From NCBI GenBank assembly GCA_023333565.1, contig JAJKFH010004053.1:3844001-3908000 (forward strand): a stretch of 64,000 bases of DNA, given 5' to 3'. Shown here piece by piece: positions 22,075 to 33,294 of this stretch. Both the position numbers and the translations under genes were made by a program. This stretch comes from Puffinus mauretanicus (Eukaryota > Chordata > Aves > Procellariiformes > Procellariidae). How positions within the stretch are numbered: the first letter of the stretch is position 1; each line of letters begins with the position of its first letter. The notes beneath the pieces were generated by a model that was not told the origin of the DNA, ran no database searches, and saw only the letters and a program-made list of their open reading frames with translations.

Positions 22075-23230
22075 GCAGACCTGCACACTACTCCAGGCGC
22101 AAGGAAACCATGGGTCTATACAGTGGAGGTACCATGATAGTCATTGTTTCGTTCTGTGTGGTTTTCTTAATACTCCCTAACATCTGATTTGCTTTTTTGA
22201 TTGCTACTGAGCACAGGACTGACTTTTTCATAGCCCCAAGATCTTGTTCACAAGTGATAGCAACCTGGTCCGTAGCATTTTACATTTAATTTCCAGGTAA
22301 TTTTCTCCCACGTGCATCACTTTGCGTTTATTTACATGGAATTTCATCTGCCATTTTACCATCTGGTCACTCAGTCTTGCAAAACCCTCTGCAATAGTTC
22401 ACAGCCAGCCATCATCTTACTATCCTGAATAATCTAATAACATCCCCAATGTTATCTCACTATTAAGCCCTTTCCAGATCCCATATAAATATTTTGATCA
22501 AGGGTTTTAGCACAGACCTTCTGGAACTCCACTGATGACAATCCACCGTGAAAATAGACCAAGTTTTCTACTCTCTGCTTCCCATCTTCTATGCAATTAT
22601 TTATGCATACAAGGACCTTCTATCCCATGGTTTTTCAGTTTCTCCAAGAGTGGCTTTTTGGTCTTCCAGAAGTGTTTAAGAATTCAGCAGACTGAATCAA
22701 TGGAATAAGCCTATGTATTGGCTGACTTCTTCAGAGAAATAGGATTTAATAAATAAGATTTTAATAGAATTTTAATGCTAGACCTCTCTTTACAAACATC
22801 ATGTTGACTTTTCCACAGTACAGCATATTTATCCATGTTAATTAATAATGTTCCTCATTATTGTTTCTACTGCTTTGCCCAAGCGTAGATGTCAGGATCA
22901 CTGCCCTGTAGTTGCCCTGAAATTCCCTTGAACAAAGGTCTTTTTTGGTTAACGCAATAAAAAATTGGTGTTAGTTTGCCAACTACCAGTCTTCAGTTAC
23001 CACGCTAGTTTTAAGTGTGAGTTTAAACATCACAGTTCAGTTATTTCATCCTTGGATTCCTCTACAGCCGTTGGGTAAATACCATCGTCCTGATGGCTTG
23101 GCATTGTTCGTTGTGCATATGGAGCCCATAACCTCTTCCACCTGCACTTCACTTAGAGACAGGTCCTCTGAATTAAGATCCCATTGTGGGAACCTCCCCA
23201 GACTTTTCCACACCTTCTTTTTCAGATGAA
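22075..23230 (-). mobile_element. Ancient CR1/L3-type LINE remnant, minus orientation
   Basis: The plus strand shows the reverse complement of CR1/L3 ORF2 in correct order. An 'actccaggcgcaagga' block is followed by 'cctaacatctgatttgct', then 'caagatcttgttca', then 'catcactttgcgtttattt' with 'atggaatttcatctgccat'. Next come an 'actccactgatgac' stretch where intact copies encode the GVPQG region, 'aaacatcatgttgac', and 'gtagttgccctgaaattccc'. At the right end 'ataccatcgtcctgatggc' and 'tcttccacctgcacttc' match upstream ORF2. Over 1.1 kb of collinear blocks makes the call secure, but no long frame survives. Boundaries are approximate. It is far older than the copies at 26.9 and 57 kb. Confidence 0.75.
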
Positions 23231-24020
23231 GTCTTGCATTCCTGATCTTAAACAATAATATATTACACTTATGCAACACTTTTAGCAACAAAGGGTCCTG
23301 AATTTTGTTTAAAAATTTGCACAACAATAAATTCCATTGTGAATGAAAACCAAGAAGGTGCGTGAAAATAACTTCCAAAGTCATTTACCTACCAAAAGAG
23401 CTGCTGCTACAGTGAATCTAAATAGGAAAAAATTTTGGTATGTATAGTGATTTTGTCTTGCATATATATCATGGACCAAATACTGTCTGCGCTGTGTGCA
23501 GACTGTGGGATCAGTCAGCCTAGTACACAAGGTTTTCAAAGCTGACAAAATCATCGTGATTTAAAGGCTAGTTTAAGTTTTACTTACATACTTTTATTTG
23601 CTCAAGTTACACCCCTCCATGGATCAGGACTGTGACAACAACTAAGCTGATACTGTTCCATTAAAATGTCAAGAAAACCCCTCCCTCAAAGGAAAAAAAA
23701 AAAAAGAAAAAAGAAGAGGTTGTCAGCTTTCCCAAATAAATGTAGAAATGATCTGGTTTGGAGCAGTAAAGAAGGCAGTAAGTGTCAGACAGCTCATGGT
23801 CACTTATACAGAAGTTTCTGAATTGCTCGTGATGCGACAGCGTGCAAAGAGCATGAATAATGAAAAAGATCTAACGCAGTTTCTAAGAACAAAGCTCTTG
23901 AAATGTTCTTCATTGTTAAAACACATGAAACCACAGAAAACAACAAGATAGCTGCCAAGGGAGCAACAAATTTCTACCAAAATGCTACCCATGCTCACCT
24001 AGGGAGGGGAACTGATTGTG

Positions 24021-24110
24021 AACCGTTTATTTTTTTGAGGAATATTTTGTACCGAGACACTCATGAGTATTTGTGTACATACTGTAAGACTTGGGCACAA
24101 AGAAATGGTT
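24021..24110 (+). repeat. Copy A of an unidentified 90-bp direct repeat
   Basis: Aligns without a single gap to 25,221-25,310 at 74 of 90 positions (82%, counted by hand). The shared core 'tcatgagtat' falls at 24,061 here and 25,261 in the other copy, so the spacing is exactly 1,200 bp. Similarity stops abruptly at both ends. I do not recognise the family. It could be two insertions of an old SINE-like element, or a local duplication of which only a constrained core still aligns. Confidence 0.75.
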
Positions 24111-25220
24111 AAAATTAGATGACGTGATTTCCCAAGATTTAGTCAGAGCTAAAATCACATATCTTGGTAGGACAAAAGCTTCTGTGTGTTGCCAACACCA
24201 AATGCTGCCAATCCTATCACTTTTTTCAAATAATATAAAAATTAAAGCTTTGATAAAAAGAACAGATTTTACTTTATGGCCAATGACTCCTCCGCCATTG
24301 TAATATCAAAATGTTTCAGATAGCTGTTGCTCACTAAACAGATGAGAGGGGAATAATCTGTTGTCCGCTGGACTGCTTTCAATGAGGCACTAAGACTGCA
24401 TTAAAATATTCCATACAAGCAAAAAACGCGCTATAATCACACAGGTCCTTGGCTCCGCGTCACTGTTTGCCCTGATGCTGCGAGATATCCCTCTGACTCT
24501 AAAGTAATGAAAAATGAAAACAATTATCGACTTCCAGAGAACTGGTGAGCTCATGTACTGCATAATACAGTAATGTATTGTTCAGATAAGTTAGCATTTG
24601 GTCTGGCAAATTGTGAAACACAATATTTCAACACTTTTCCTCTCCCGCCAAGGAAGCTTCAGAATCACAGAGGACAGTTTATTTTGAACATATGGAAAAG
24701 ATGAGGAATGTCCTCCCAGAGATAACCGTCTCTATAACCTGCAGTTGAAAGGATCTTCAGACCTTTTCCAGCTATTAGACATTACTTTTGTATATTAGGT
24801 GAGCATTTCCCACTTGCACTTTTTTATGTTTGGGGGGAATGGAGAGACATTTGAGTGACTGAATACTTCTTCCACATCTCCTGCAAAACAGGTTTAATGT
24901 GTTTATTACAGGCTTAAAACTGGAACAATCTGATTTTGGACATGCTAAAGTTTATGGCATAAAACTAAAGAGTAAGTTACAACAATTTATGGCAAATTAC
25001 TTGTTCATAAATATAACTCCTATCTGGTATCATAGCAAAGGAGGAAAAATGGGAAAGAATGTCATTCATGGTAGTGCTTCAGCTGTAAAATGCCAGACTT
25101 TACACTCTACCTTCACAAAATTGCTCTGCCTTGATTTAGACTTGATTCTTTGGAAACAGAGCTGATTTTTCAGGAAACTGCAGGCATTGATAAAGGGGTA
25201 ACACTTGACAAGAGGCTGGG

Positions 25221-25310
25221 TACAGATTATTTTTATGAGAAATAGCTTGCACTGAGACATTCATGAGTATGTGTGTACATACTCTAAGAGTTGTGCATAA
25301 AGAAATGGTG
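25221..25310 (+). repeat. Copy B of an unidentified 90-bp direct repeat
   Basis: Direct copy of 24,021-24,110 with 16 substitutions and no indels. In this copy 25,265-25,284 forms a perfect 8-bp stem with a GTGT loop (GAGTATGT paired with ACATACTC). In copy A the stem is interrupted by single changes, so either it was gained here or it decayed there. No family was recognised. Confidence 0.75.
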
Positions 25311-26932
25311 CAATGTTCTATTTTCACTTAATACTTCTCTCAGTTTCTTAAAGCTTGCACAATTTATTATGCCATTCCCACCTCAAATTCAGCAGTGGCA
25401 AGAAATTTTTTTCTCTGTTAACAGACTAGGAAAGATTGCAGAAGCCTGTTGAATGTGTGCTTTTAGCCTGAACTTAAGGTTAAAACTAATTACAGTTTTA
25501 TACATAATGAATTTTTAAAAATTTATTTAGTTTTTAACTAATAACTAAGCTATATGGAAATGTTTAAAAATATGTAACAGCATTTTAAATAACATATTGC
25601 AGCTTTATGATAATCATGTTGAATCATTGGTGTGGTGAAATGCCCTGGTGTTTTTTTGCCTCAGCTACAAATACGGGTAGAGCTGCATGGAGTTCCGTGG
25701 GGATGGTAAAAACCCACAAAGGTGAATAAAGGCAGATTTTCCACCTGGAGGTCAGTGATGCTGTAACCTGACTGCTAGCAATACCCAAACGAGGTGTCAT
25801 AAAACTTGGCTGGCGACATTTGTGTGACCTGGTGCCAGAAACACACCCGGCACCAAGGTGCTCTGCAACGTCTCCCCAGCGGCCGTGCCGAAGCAGCACA
25901 ACAGTACTGACGTCTTTCCAGTGAAACGTCCTGGTTAGAGAGACCAGGTACGAGGAGCAGAGCATACGGCCACAAAGCACCTAGAGAAGCTGAGCAAGCT
26001 CTGCCTCGGTGTGCTCCATCGTGCCCCGTCTTAGTGTCTGTAAGGTCCGGTCCTTGGCAGTGCATTGCCCCATGCCATGGTATTTCAATTTCTTTTTGTT
26101 CACAAAGAGCTACAGACCCCTACAGTGCTGTATAAATAATATGCATTTTAACTTGCCAAGGACAAATCAAGTGTTTTAATTTCGCACTCTAACTTAAGAT
26201 AAGAAAATAAACATGAGCTGCTGGGGAGTTCATTAAACTCGCTCGTGAACTGGAAGGGTGGAGTGGAGGAGGGGCAACAGCACGTGAAAAACTTCCATTC
26301 AGTGGGAATTGGATAGAAAAGCAAATAAAAAGTTACACTGCATATGAGAAATTCTAGGAAACAATACCGAAAATATCCAGGTACCGCTGTACGAACCAGG
26401 AATATATCCTGACATACAAAATTGTCTTTCCTATTCCTAATCCAAAAAGCTTACAGACTCCAACCATCAAAATACAATAATACTGATTCAAACAAAAGAA
26501 GAAAACTTCCCTGCCTTTTACTCCATCTTCAGATTCCCTTAGTAATTGTTTATATTAAGCCTGGTGCCGAGAAGAAATCTGGTTGACGACGCTGTGGCAG
26601 TGGCAGGTTTTTAGGAGGAACTGCAGATTTATATGCTCTGACAGGGACTGTGATGCAAGAGCTCTGGCTGGGTCGCAACGTATTAGAAAGACATTTATTG
26701 CATTGGCAACATTTTCTTTCTTTTTTTGGCAATTCACGAGCACATTAGAACTCTTCAAGAGAAACAACTTTTTCTTTTCAATCTTGATTCTTCTCAATAT
26801 TTCAAAGACACAGGGAGTCATCTGGGAAGCTTTTCAGCAACCATACCTTTAACACGCACTTCTCTGGCCCATAGGGCCACAGACTGCATTTCCAACGAGT
26901 GAGCAAGCCAGATCTGAGGAAGCAGGATACTT

Positions 26933-27645
26933 AGAATCATGGAATCACAAAATGGTTTGGGTTGGGGAAGACTTTAAAAATCATCTAGTCCAACCCTTCT
27001 ACCATGGGCAGGGACATCTTTCACTAGATCTGGTTGCTCAAAGCCCCATCTGACCTGACTTTGAACACATCCAATAATGAGGCATCCACAACTTCTCTGG
27101 GCAACCTCTTCTAGTGTCTCACCACCCTCACTGTAAAAAATTTCTTTCTTATATCCAATCTAAACCTACCATCTTTCAGTTTAAAACTGTTGCCCCTTGT
27201 CCTGTCACTACAAGCCCTGGTAAAAAGTGTTTCTCCATCTTTCTTATAAGCCCCCTTTAAGTATTGAAAGGCCACAACAAGGTCTCCCCGGAGCCTTCTC
27301 TTCTCCAGGCTGAATAACCCCAACTTTCTCAGCTTTTCCTCATAGGAGAGGCGTTCCAGCCCCCTGATGATTTTTGTGGCCCTCCTCTGGACCCGCTCCA
27401 AAAGGTCCATGTCTTTCCTGAGCTGAGGACTCCAGAGCTGGACGCAGTACTCCAGGTGGGGTCTCACCAGAGCAGGGTAGAGGGGCAGAATCACCCTCCT
27501 CAACCTGCTGGCCACGCTGCTTTTGATGCAGCCCAGGATACGGTTGGCCTTCTGGGCTGCGAGCGCACATTGCTGGCTCATGTCCAGCTTTTCATCCACC
27601 AGCACCCCCAAGTCCTTCTCCTCAGGGCTGCTCTCAAATCAATTT
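26933..27645 (-). mobile_element. 5'-truncated CR1 LINE, minus orientation
   Basis: The left end carries the CR1 3' tail in reverse complement ('agaatcatggaatcac'), followed by the conserved 'catctagtccaaccc' 3'-UTR block. Rightward the reverse strand encodes the C-terminal part of CR1 ORF2. The copy stops at about 27,637-27,645, inside the region where intact CR1 continues, so it is 5'-truncated, as is usual for this family. The right boundary runs straight into an AATC-type simple repeat. Divergence looks moderate: younger than the copies at 12, 22 and 38 kb, but less intact than the one at 57 kb. Confidence 0.93.
27111..27611 (-). pseudogene. CR1 ORF2 C-terminal fragment (reverse transcriptase distal part)
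   Basis: A 166-codon open minus-strand stretch covers the region after the RT catalytic core. Recognisable CR1 blocks in order are [15 protein letters not shown] (seen from MGVLVDEK), [63 protein letters not shown] and [11 protein letters not shown]. The endonuclease domain and the YADD/FADD active site are absent because of the 5' truncation, so it cannot encode a functional enzyme. The frame closes at RVVRH, after which CR1 normally continues. The M at the left of the frame is internal to ORF2 and is not a real start. Confidence 0.9.
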
Positions 27646-27699
27646 TTAAATCAATTGATCAACCAATCAATCAATCAATATTTTAATCAACAAATAGTT
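27636..27699 (+). repeat. AATC/CAAT tetranucleotide simple repeat
   Basis: Tandem 'aatc' units, best preserved around 27,655-27,682, abut the truncated 5' end of the CR1 copy. A microsatellite at a LINE junction may have been seeded by the insertion or may already have been the target. Unit purity is imperfect. Confidence 0.75.
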
Positions 27700-28283
27700 G
27701 CTGCTACCTAAATCTGTGTTTCTCAGAACTAAATTCTTGTGTGAGATACCCAGCTGTGGCACCATTGCTAGCGTAAGTGTAATTCCAGTTTTGCTTAACT
27801 AATAACCTCAAGTCAAAGCAAGGATGCATCCCTCATTTTTCATTCATGCAGATCAGAAGTAACTCCATGTAATTCAGTGGACCCTGGGGACCAGGACATC
27901 AGCGGAGCAGGAGGATCAGCCCCATTGACTTCATCATGTCACTTCTCAGATATATTGCTGGGCTCTCAGAAGTAGACCTGGTGTCCTGACATCTAGTACA
28001 GATAACATTTAATTGAGCAACAAGCCTGTTTCACTGTGAGCAGGCCAAAAATGATGGATGGTTTGGATTGGATCACTTCAGGACTGTTGTGTTCATCAAA
28101 CTGAGCAGGCATGCAGAGCCTCCATTTTCTTACGCATTTCAGGAACATGATGGCATGATCAAAAGACCGAGAATTCCAGAAGCAACGGCAGAGAGTGATG
28201 ATCTGTTAACTAATAAATTCTGGGGGCAATTAAGAGAATGAGGATGTAAATTCCTTTGGAAGTTCCTTTTCATGACACTGCAG
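27700..28283. other. No gene recognised
   Basis: Nothing identifiable, except that 27,921-27,934 ('cccattgacttcat') resembles a motif recurring in the window. Confidence 0.5.
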
Positions 28284-28772
28284 TTATCGTCTGATCCTGT
28301 CTGTGGGTCTCTGCAGTGGGAGTGCTGCTCGGGAAGCAGGAACAATCTTTAAAAGCATCTTCTGAACATTCCTGTTGTATAAGGTCCAGAAGAAAACTGG
28401 GGCATGAACTTTTTGGCTTTGTTTTCTTGGAGTCACCATTCTGAGAAAAGCAACAGTTTTATTCATTGGGGCTGTATTTGATCGTATTATTGTCTCAACT
28501 TTCATTAGCTCTGATTCCAGGGGATGATGCATAACACAGTAAGTTTTTACAACTGGAGCAGATTGGCTTGCAATTTGGGAAGCAGATGCTCTAAAATATT
28601 TTCTCTAACCACACAAAAAAGGGCAAAAGTGGAAAGGAGTTCATCGCCTGTCTTGCTTTTCAGATTTTCTATGTATTTGTTAGCAGCCTCCAGATACATT
28701 AATGTATCTAAAGGAAGCAGAAGTGTCTCATTACAAAAAGAAGTAATTGCAGGGCTATCTGCCTTGGCCATT
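28284..28772 (-). pseudogene. Interrupted protein-like minus-strand frames, unrecognised (possible decayed gene piece)
   Basis: Two consecutive minus-strand frames look more protein-like than the window's background. The first runs from 28,771 down to a TAA near 28,547 (74 codons) and includes KADSPAITSFCNET, LMYLEAANKYIENLK and LEHLLPKLQANLLQL, with helix-like spacing of Leu, Glu and Lys. The second, in another frame, runs from 28,532 to 28,284 (82 codons) and includes ESELMKVETIIRSN and NKTVAFLRMV. Joining them would need a frameshift, as in a pseudogene, or an intron ('gtaaaa' occurs just at the first stop). I do not recognise a family. The impression may be chance, and no splice acceptor, poly(A) tail or conserved domain was found. 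Confidence 0.2.
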
Positions 28773-30997
28773 AGGTGTAAATCATACCTAATAACTGGAG
28801 AAAGCGTTTTTCTCCCCCTCTATGAAGTGACAGAGCAGAAGTTGTTCCTCAGTTTTTTATAGGACGGCACACAACCATTCTCCCTAACACTAATCCTAGT
28901 TCACATTGCATTCATCTGGTGTGAGCCCTCACCTAGGAATCTCACAAAAGCTGACTGATTCAAGTCATCTTGAAAACATCCATAAGAGGTAGCTGTGGAC
29001 TATATAGCACAGGGGCACTCTCCTCCCAGATGAACTTTGTCCCCCCTGTTTAAAATGCTTGGCAACACCACAAAACACCTGAAGAGAAGAAGGTATGGCT
29101 AACATAACCAAGCGAAGCTGTGGAAGATAAGCATGGCTAGCTGCATTTGCTGCTCGGCAAGTTTCTCAGGACCAGACTGATTTTGCCTGAGAAAACACGG
29201 TCAGGACCTTCGATTTAAGGCTCAGTCGAAAGGCAGCACCAGCGCACCACAGTCCCTCCTAAAGATGTGCCGGACCAGTTATTTGTTCAGCACTGACTCA
29301 GAAGAAAGTAAAAACCACCTCCTGAGTAATCAACCCCACATCCTGAAGGATGTATGTGTATAAGTCCTCTGAGGTTTCCCAGGAGCCTTTTTGCTCACTT
29401 TTCAGATGTGATGAGAAGGTGTCCCTACCTGACGAACGCTCTGTCTGAACCTGGTGGTGGGTGGCCTGCAGGCAAGGGGATGAAGATCAGCAGGAACACA
29501 AGGTCTTGGACCCATCTTGTGGCAGTATCCACAGGGTATGACAGGCTCTGCCATGCGCCCAGCCTGGGCAGCAAAACCCCATTGCCTCAGCGGGAGCCCA
29601 GCGGTGGGTCAGGAGAGGCAGGTGGAGCGGCTGAAAACTCCTGGCCTACCGATGGGACTGCAGATGCTTAAAGGAGAACATAAAATTTCTTTATGGTTTA
29701 GTAAGTCCTGAGGTATCAGAGCTGAAGGCAGCTGACATGCTCTGAAGTTGGGATATTTAACCATGGAGGAGGTGAGACCCAGCATGACCCTGGGGGAAAG
29801 GAGGTCTGAGTAGAGACAATTTGCTACAGTGATGGCGTGGACGTTGGCAGCTTCTTCTCAGGTGGACTGCCTTCCTTATCCTTCCTCCCCGTTTCCTGCC
29901 TCTCCAGTCATCTCGCCGCTATTAGGATACCTGCTGGCCAGAAAACACCAAACACCTTTCCATCCACCTTGCACAATAAATGCTTTTTTTTTTGTCAATA
30001 AAAAGGGCAGGTGTCACTGTCACATTCATGTCAAACCACTTCTCCCACTAAGGGAAACCATAGTAAATGGGAGTTTCATATAATGAACATGTCTTCATTT
30101 TTATCTTTCAGAATACAGCTGCTTTTTTTTAGATTTATATGGAACATTTATAATCTAATGGAAAAAAGTTAAATAATTAAAGAAACATGCTCTCAACACT
30201 TTCTAGCCTATACCAGCAGTAAGAATGAAAGACCTTACATAAACGAAAACAAGCTCAGTTGTGTAGGGAAGAGGAGAAAACTTGAGATTACTTCTCCAAA
30301 AACTTGAGCTACACATTCGACAAAGAATTATATGGTCCGTAAACTGTTTTTGGAAGATCTTTTTTCTCCCAAGAGTCTCTACAGTTTCTGTAGTCAGAAT
30401 CAAGTGCTATTTTAAGAAGTAACTAACTATGAGGCAACTGTAAAACTGATGTAGTTCCCTGTTCAGTACACAAATACAGTTTATTAAATTCTCAAAATAC
30501 AAGATGAATTTATTTTCCCGTGGGCTTCTTAGATGGTACCATAATGATTATTATATTTTTTTATTACATTTAGTTGTAGAGGACTACTTCCTAAGACCGA
30601 AACCCCCTCCTGCCACTACTGCTGCTGTACTAATTCTCTGTGTGCTTACAGATGAGAGGACGAACCGGTTACAGGAGAAACACTAAGGCAGCACGAAGGA
30701 GACAGGAGGCTACCCAAGAAATGTTGCAGTTTTGGTATTGTCTGTACATTTTGTCATAGTTTCTCCCACTGCAGAGCAATACCTACCTCACTGGCTACCA
30801 GAGACATTACTCAGGAAGGTTAGAGATGGCGAGTACATGAGCAGTTCCCTCTCTCTCGGGGACGCTGCTCTGACAGCTCTCCCTCCTGTTTCAGTCTCAC
30901 TGCCAGCAGCATTTCCATGAGAAAACGCTAGTTCGGCCGACTGCATCAATTCCACCGAAACCGCCGAGAGAAGCCAGGGTGGGCAGCCAGCCCCGCC

Positions 30998-31016
30998 GGC
31001 AGGCAGCCTGCCTGCC
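30998..31016. repeat. Near-perfect GC palindrome
   Basis: GGCAGGCAG followed by CCTGCCTGCC pairs as an 8-bp stem with almost no loop. It lies at the right end of a roughly 90-bp stretch with several CpGs (around 30,925-31,020), which stands out from the AT-rich flanks. Confidence 0.5.
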
Positions 31017-33260
31017 TCCGTGGGGTCCCAGTGCCAGGCCAGCTCCTTGGCTGCACAGTGCTTTTAAACTTCAAGTTCTCTGAAAATTTTGCATTGCTGA
31101 GCTAAAATTGAAAAAGTCCTGCACCATGCGGAAATAGAAAATTTTCATCAGGACAAAGGAATCTTTCTCTTGCATTTCTATTTCTAACCATTGCATTTGG
31201 GGTGTTTAATTATTTAGAAGAGCAAGACCTGAACTGGACAACGAGTGTCAGGATGCCTAGCTACTTGGCAAACAACAGGAATTTCAACATTGTCACAGCA
31301 ATAAGACCAGTGATAATTCTCTAAATTACCAGTCGACTATTACGTGAAAACCACTGTATCATAGATACACAACAAGATGTACAACAAGCTGTGTATTAAA
31401 AAAAGGCATGCTGTTTATTCTAAGCCAAATTAATCTATTCAGGTTTACTGTTTTGAGAATGTTTCATCCATCCTCTGGTGTGTGGATGATTCCTCTGTGA
31501 ATCTGTTTCCAAATTAGACTTACTAAATTGAAAATTGAATTCCTTCCCCACTTACACTCCGTGGATTCTTTTATTTTTCTTAATCCCTTTGGCTGTTACG
31601 TCGCAGTCTGAAACAGCATCTCCCAACTGCCTCACTGAGACTAACTGAATTTATTATATAATCTCATCTCCCGTTCCAAAAAATTCAAGATCAATCTCAA
31701 AGAGCAGTCCTCTGAACTTGGCAGACACTCGTGTGGGAAAGTCTTTAAACAAAAACAAATTTGTTTATGTACTGGGAGAAGGAGCTCCGAAAGAAGATAA
31801 CATGCGCCGTGAGCCAACACTGCCCTCAGCAGCAGGGCTGGGGCGGCTCTCACAGCGCCGGGGGCTGCTGCAGAGCTGCAGCCCCCCCATCAGCTGCCCC
31901 CGCCAGAGCCCTCCCCCCAGCTCCCCTCGGGCAGCGGGGACCCCAGGGTCTAATCCCAGGGGGTTCAGAATCTAAACCCAGGGTGGTTCTTGCACTGGGG
32001 GAAGATGCGGTCAGAGCGCAAAACGGGCGGCCAAGAATGCCTGGACGGTGAAATGGTTTCACACAAAGTCACTTCGAATTTGTGGACTTTGGGGGCATTT
32101 ATTTGGGACTTTTTTTTTTTCAAAATTGATTGAAGTACTTAGCACCATTGGCTTCCCGTGAGAGTGAACCACAAACCTTGGGAATTTTTTTACTTGCAAT
32201 CTAATCCCAGTTCAATGAGCAGGCTAATGACAGGCTACGTAGTCAATTTTTTTGGATGGAAAAAAGCCTACACCTACTCGGGCTGCCAGCACAAGAACAA
32301 TCCCCCAGTCAGTTCCCACTTAAGCGGTGTTTAAGGACTACGCTGAATTAGTTAGTCCTAGGGATTTAGATTACAGGTATTTTCCCTAATATGTGCAGTT
32401 ATCTCTTTTGGAGAGAAGATTAAAGAAGTACGCCCTTGCTCTAAGAGCAGAGCCAGCAAGCTTTGTTTCAGAGACCGAGCTGAAGCTGTGTGGGAAGCCA
32501 GCATGAAGGACAGGGACGATGCATTTGTGCATTGGTGGCATGGCTGAGGAAAGATGACCGTGTCCTGTGCTAGCGGGTGAACCTTTCATACCGAAACCAT
32601 AATCACTGGGTACCCACTGCTGAGTTGTAGCACAGACCACCAATACACGAACCACGCACGTATCTAGTCAGTGAGGCAAAGAGCAGGGCTGCCCGAGGCA
32701 GTTTTGCTTACCTGGGTCCGGGGAGCGGTGTAAGCAGGCAGTGAGGGGTTTGCCAGCCACATAAGGGCTACTTTTGCTTCTTGCATGCAGGTGTCAAAAT
32801 GCACTGCAGTTTCAGGGCTGTGTAGCTATCGCAGGTATACACATGCCACAGCAGTCCCTGCTGACACGGCAGTCCTCTGTCTGACAAGTTATGTTTCCTA
32901 GCTGACCATATGCCATAGAGGCATAATTTCTGAATTATATGATGATGAAAGCTTAGCATGAGTAAGAATTCTAAGAATCTAAACCAAAATGGTCAAAACA
33001 GTCAAAATTTTAATCTCAGGGGACCACAGCTGAACATTTTCCAAAAAGCCACATCTTCCTTGATTAGATTTGGCTCCAATCTTGATTAGTCTTCAGTCAT
33101 GAGAGAAGCTGATCTCCTCTCTTGAAGCACGGGTTTACCTGGTGAAAGACCTGCACGTGGCTGGCCCTTTCAGACTGTGTCACTTGATGAGCCCATGTAC
33201 ATTTTGGTGAGAAAACATGGAACTTTAATGTGAGCAAAATGCAGGTACCCCCCAAATCTA

Positions 33261-33294
33261 GGTATCCATTAGCACAGGGTATCCGTTAGCACAG
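33261..33294 (+). repeat. 17-bp tandem duplication
   Basis: Two adjacent copies, 'ggtatccattagcacag' and 'ggtatccgttagcacag', differ at one position (16/17 identical). Such a short, nearly identical head-to-tail copy suggests a fairly recent slippage event. Confidence 0.9.

Larger units (their letters stand above)
23231..26932. other. No gene recognised; holds an unidentified duplicated sequence
   Basis: No exon or RNA gene was seen. The notable content is the pair of 90-bp direct copies at 24,021-24,110 and 25,221-25,310. There is also a run of 13 A at 23,693-23,705 and an AT-rich segment at 25,490-25,620. Confidence 0.5.
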
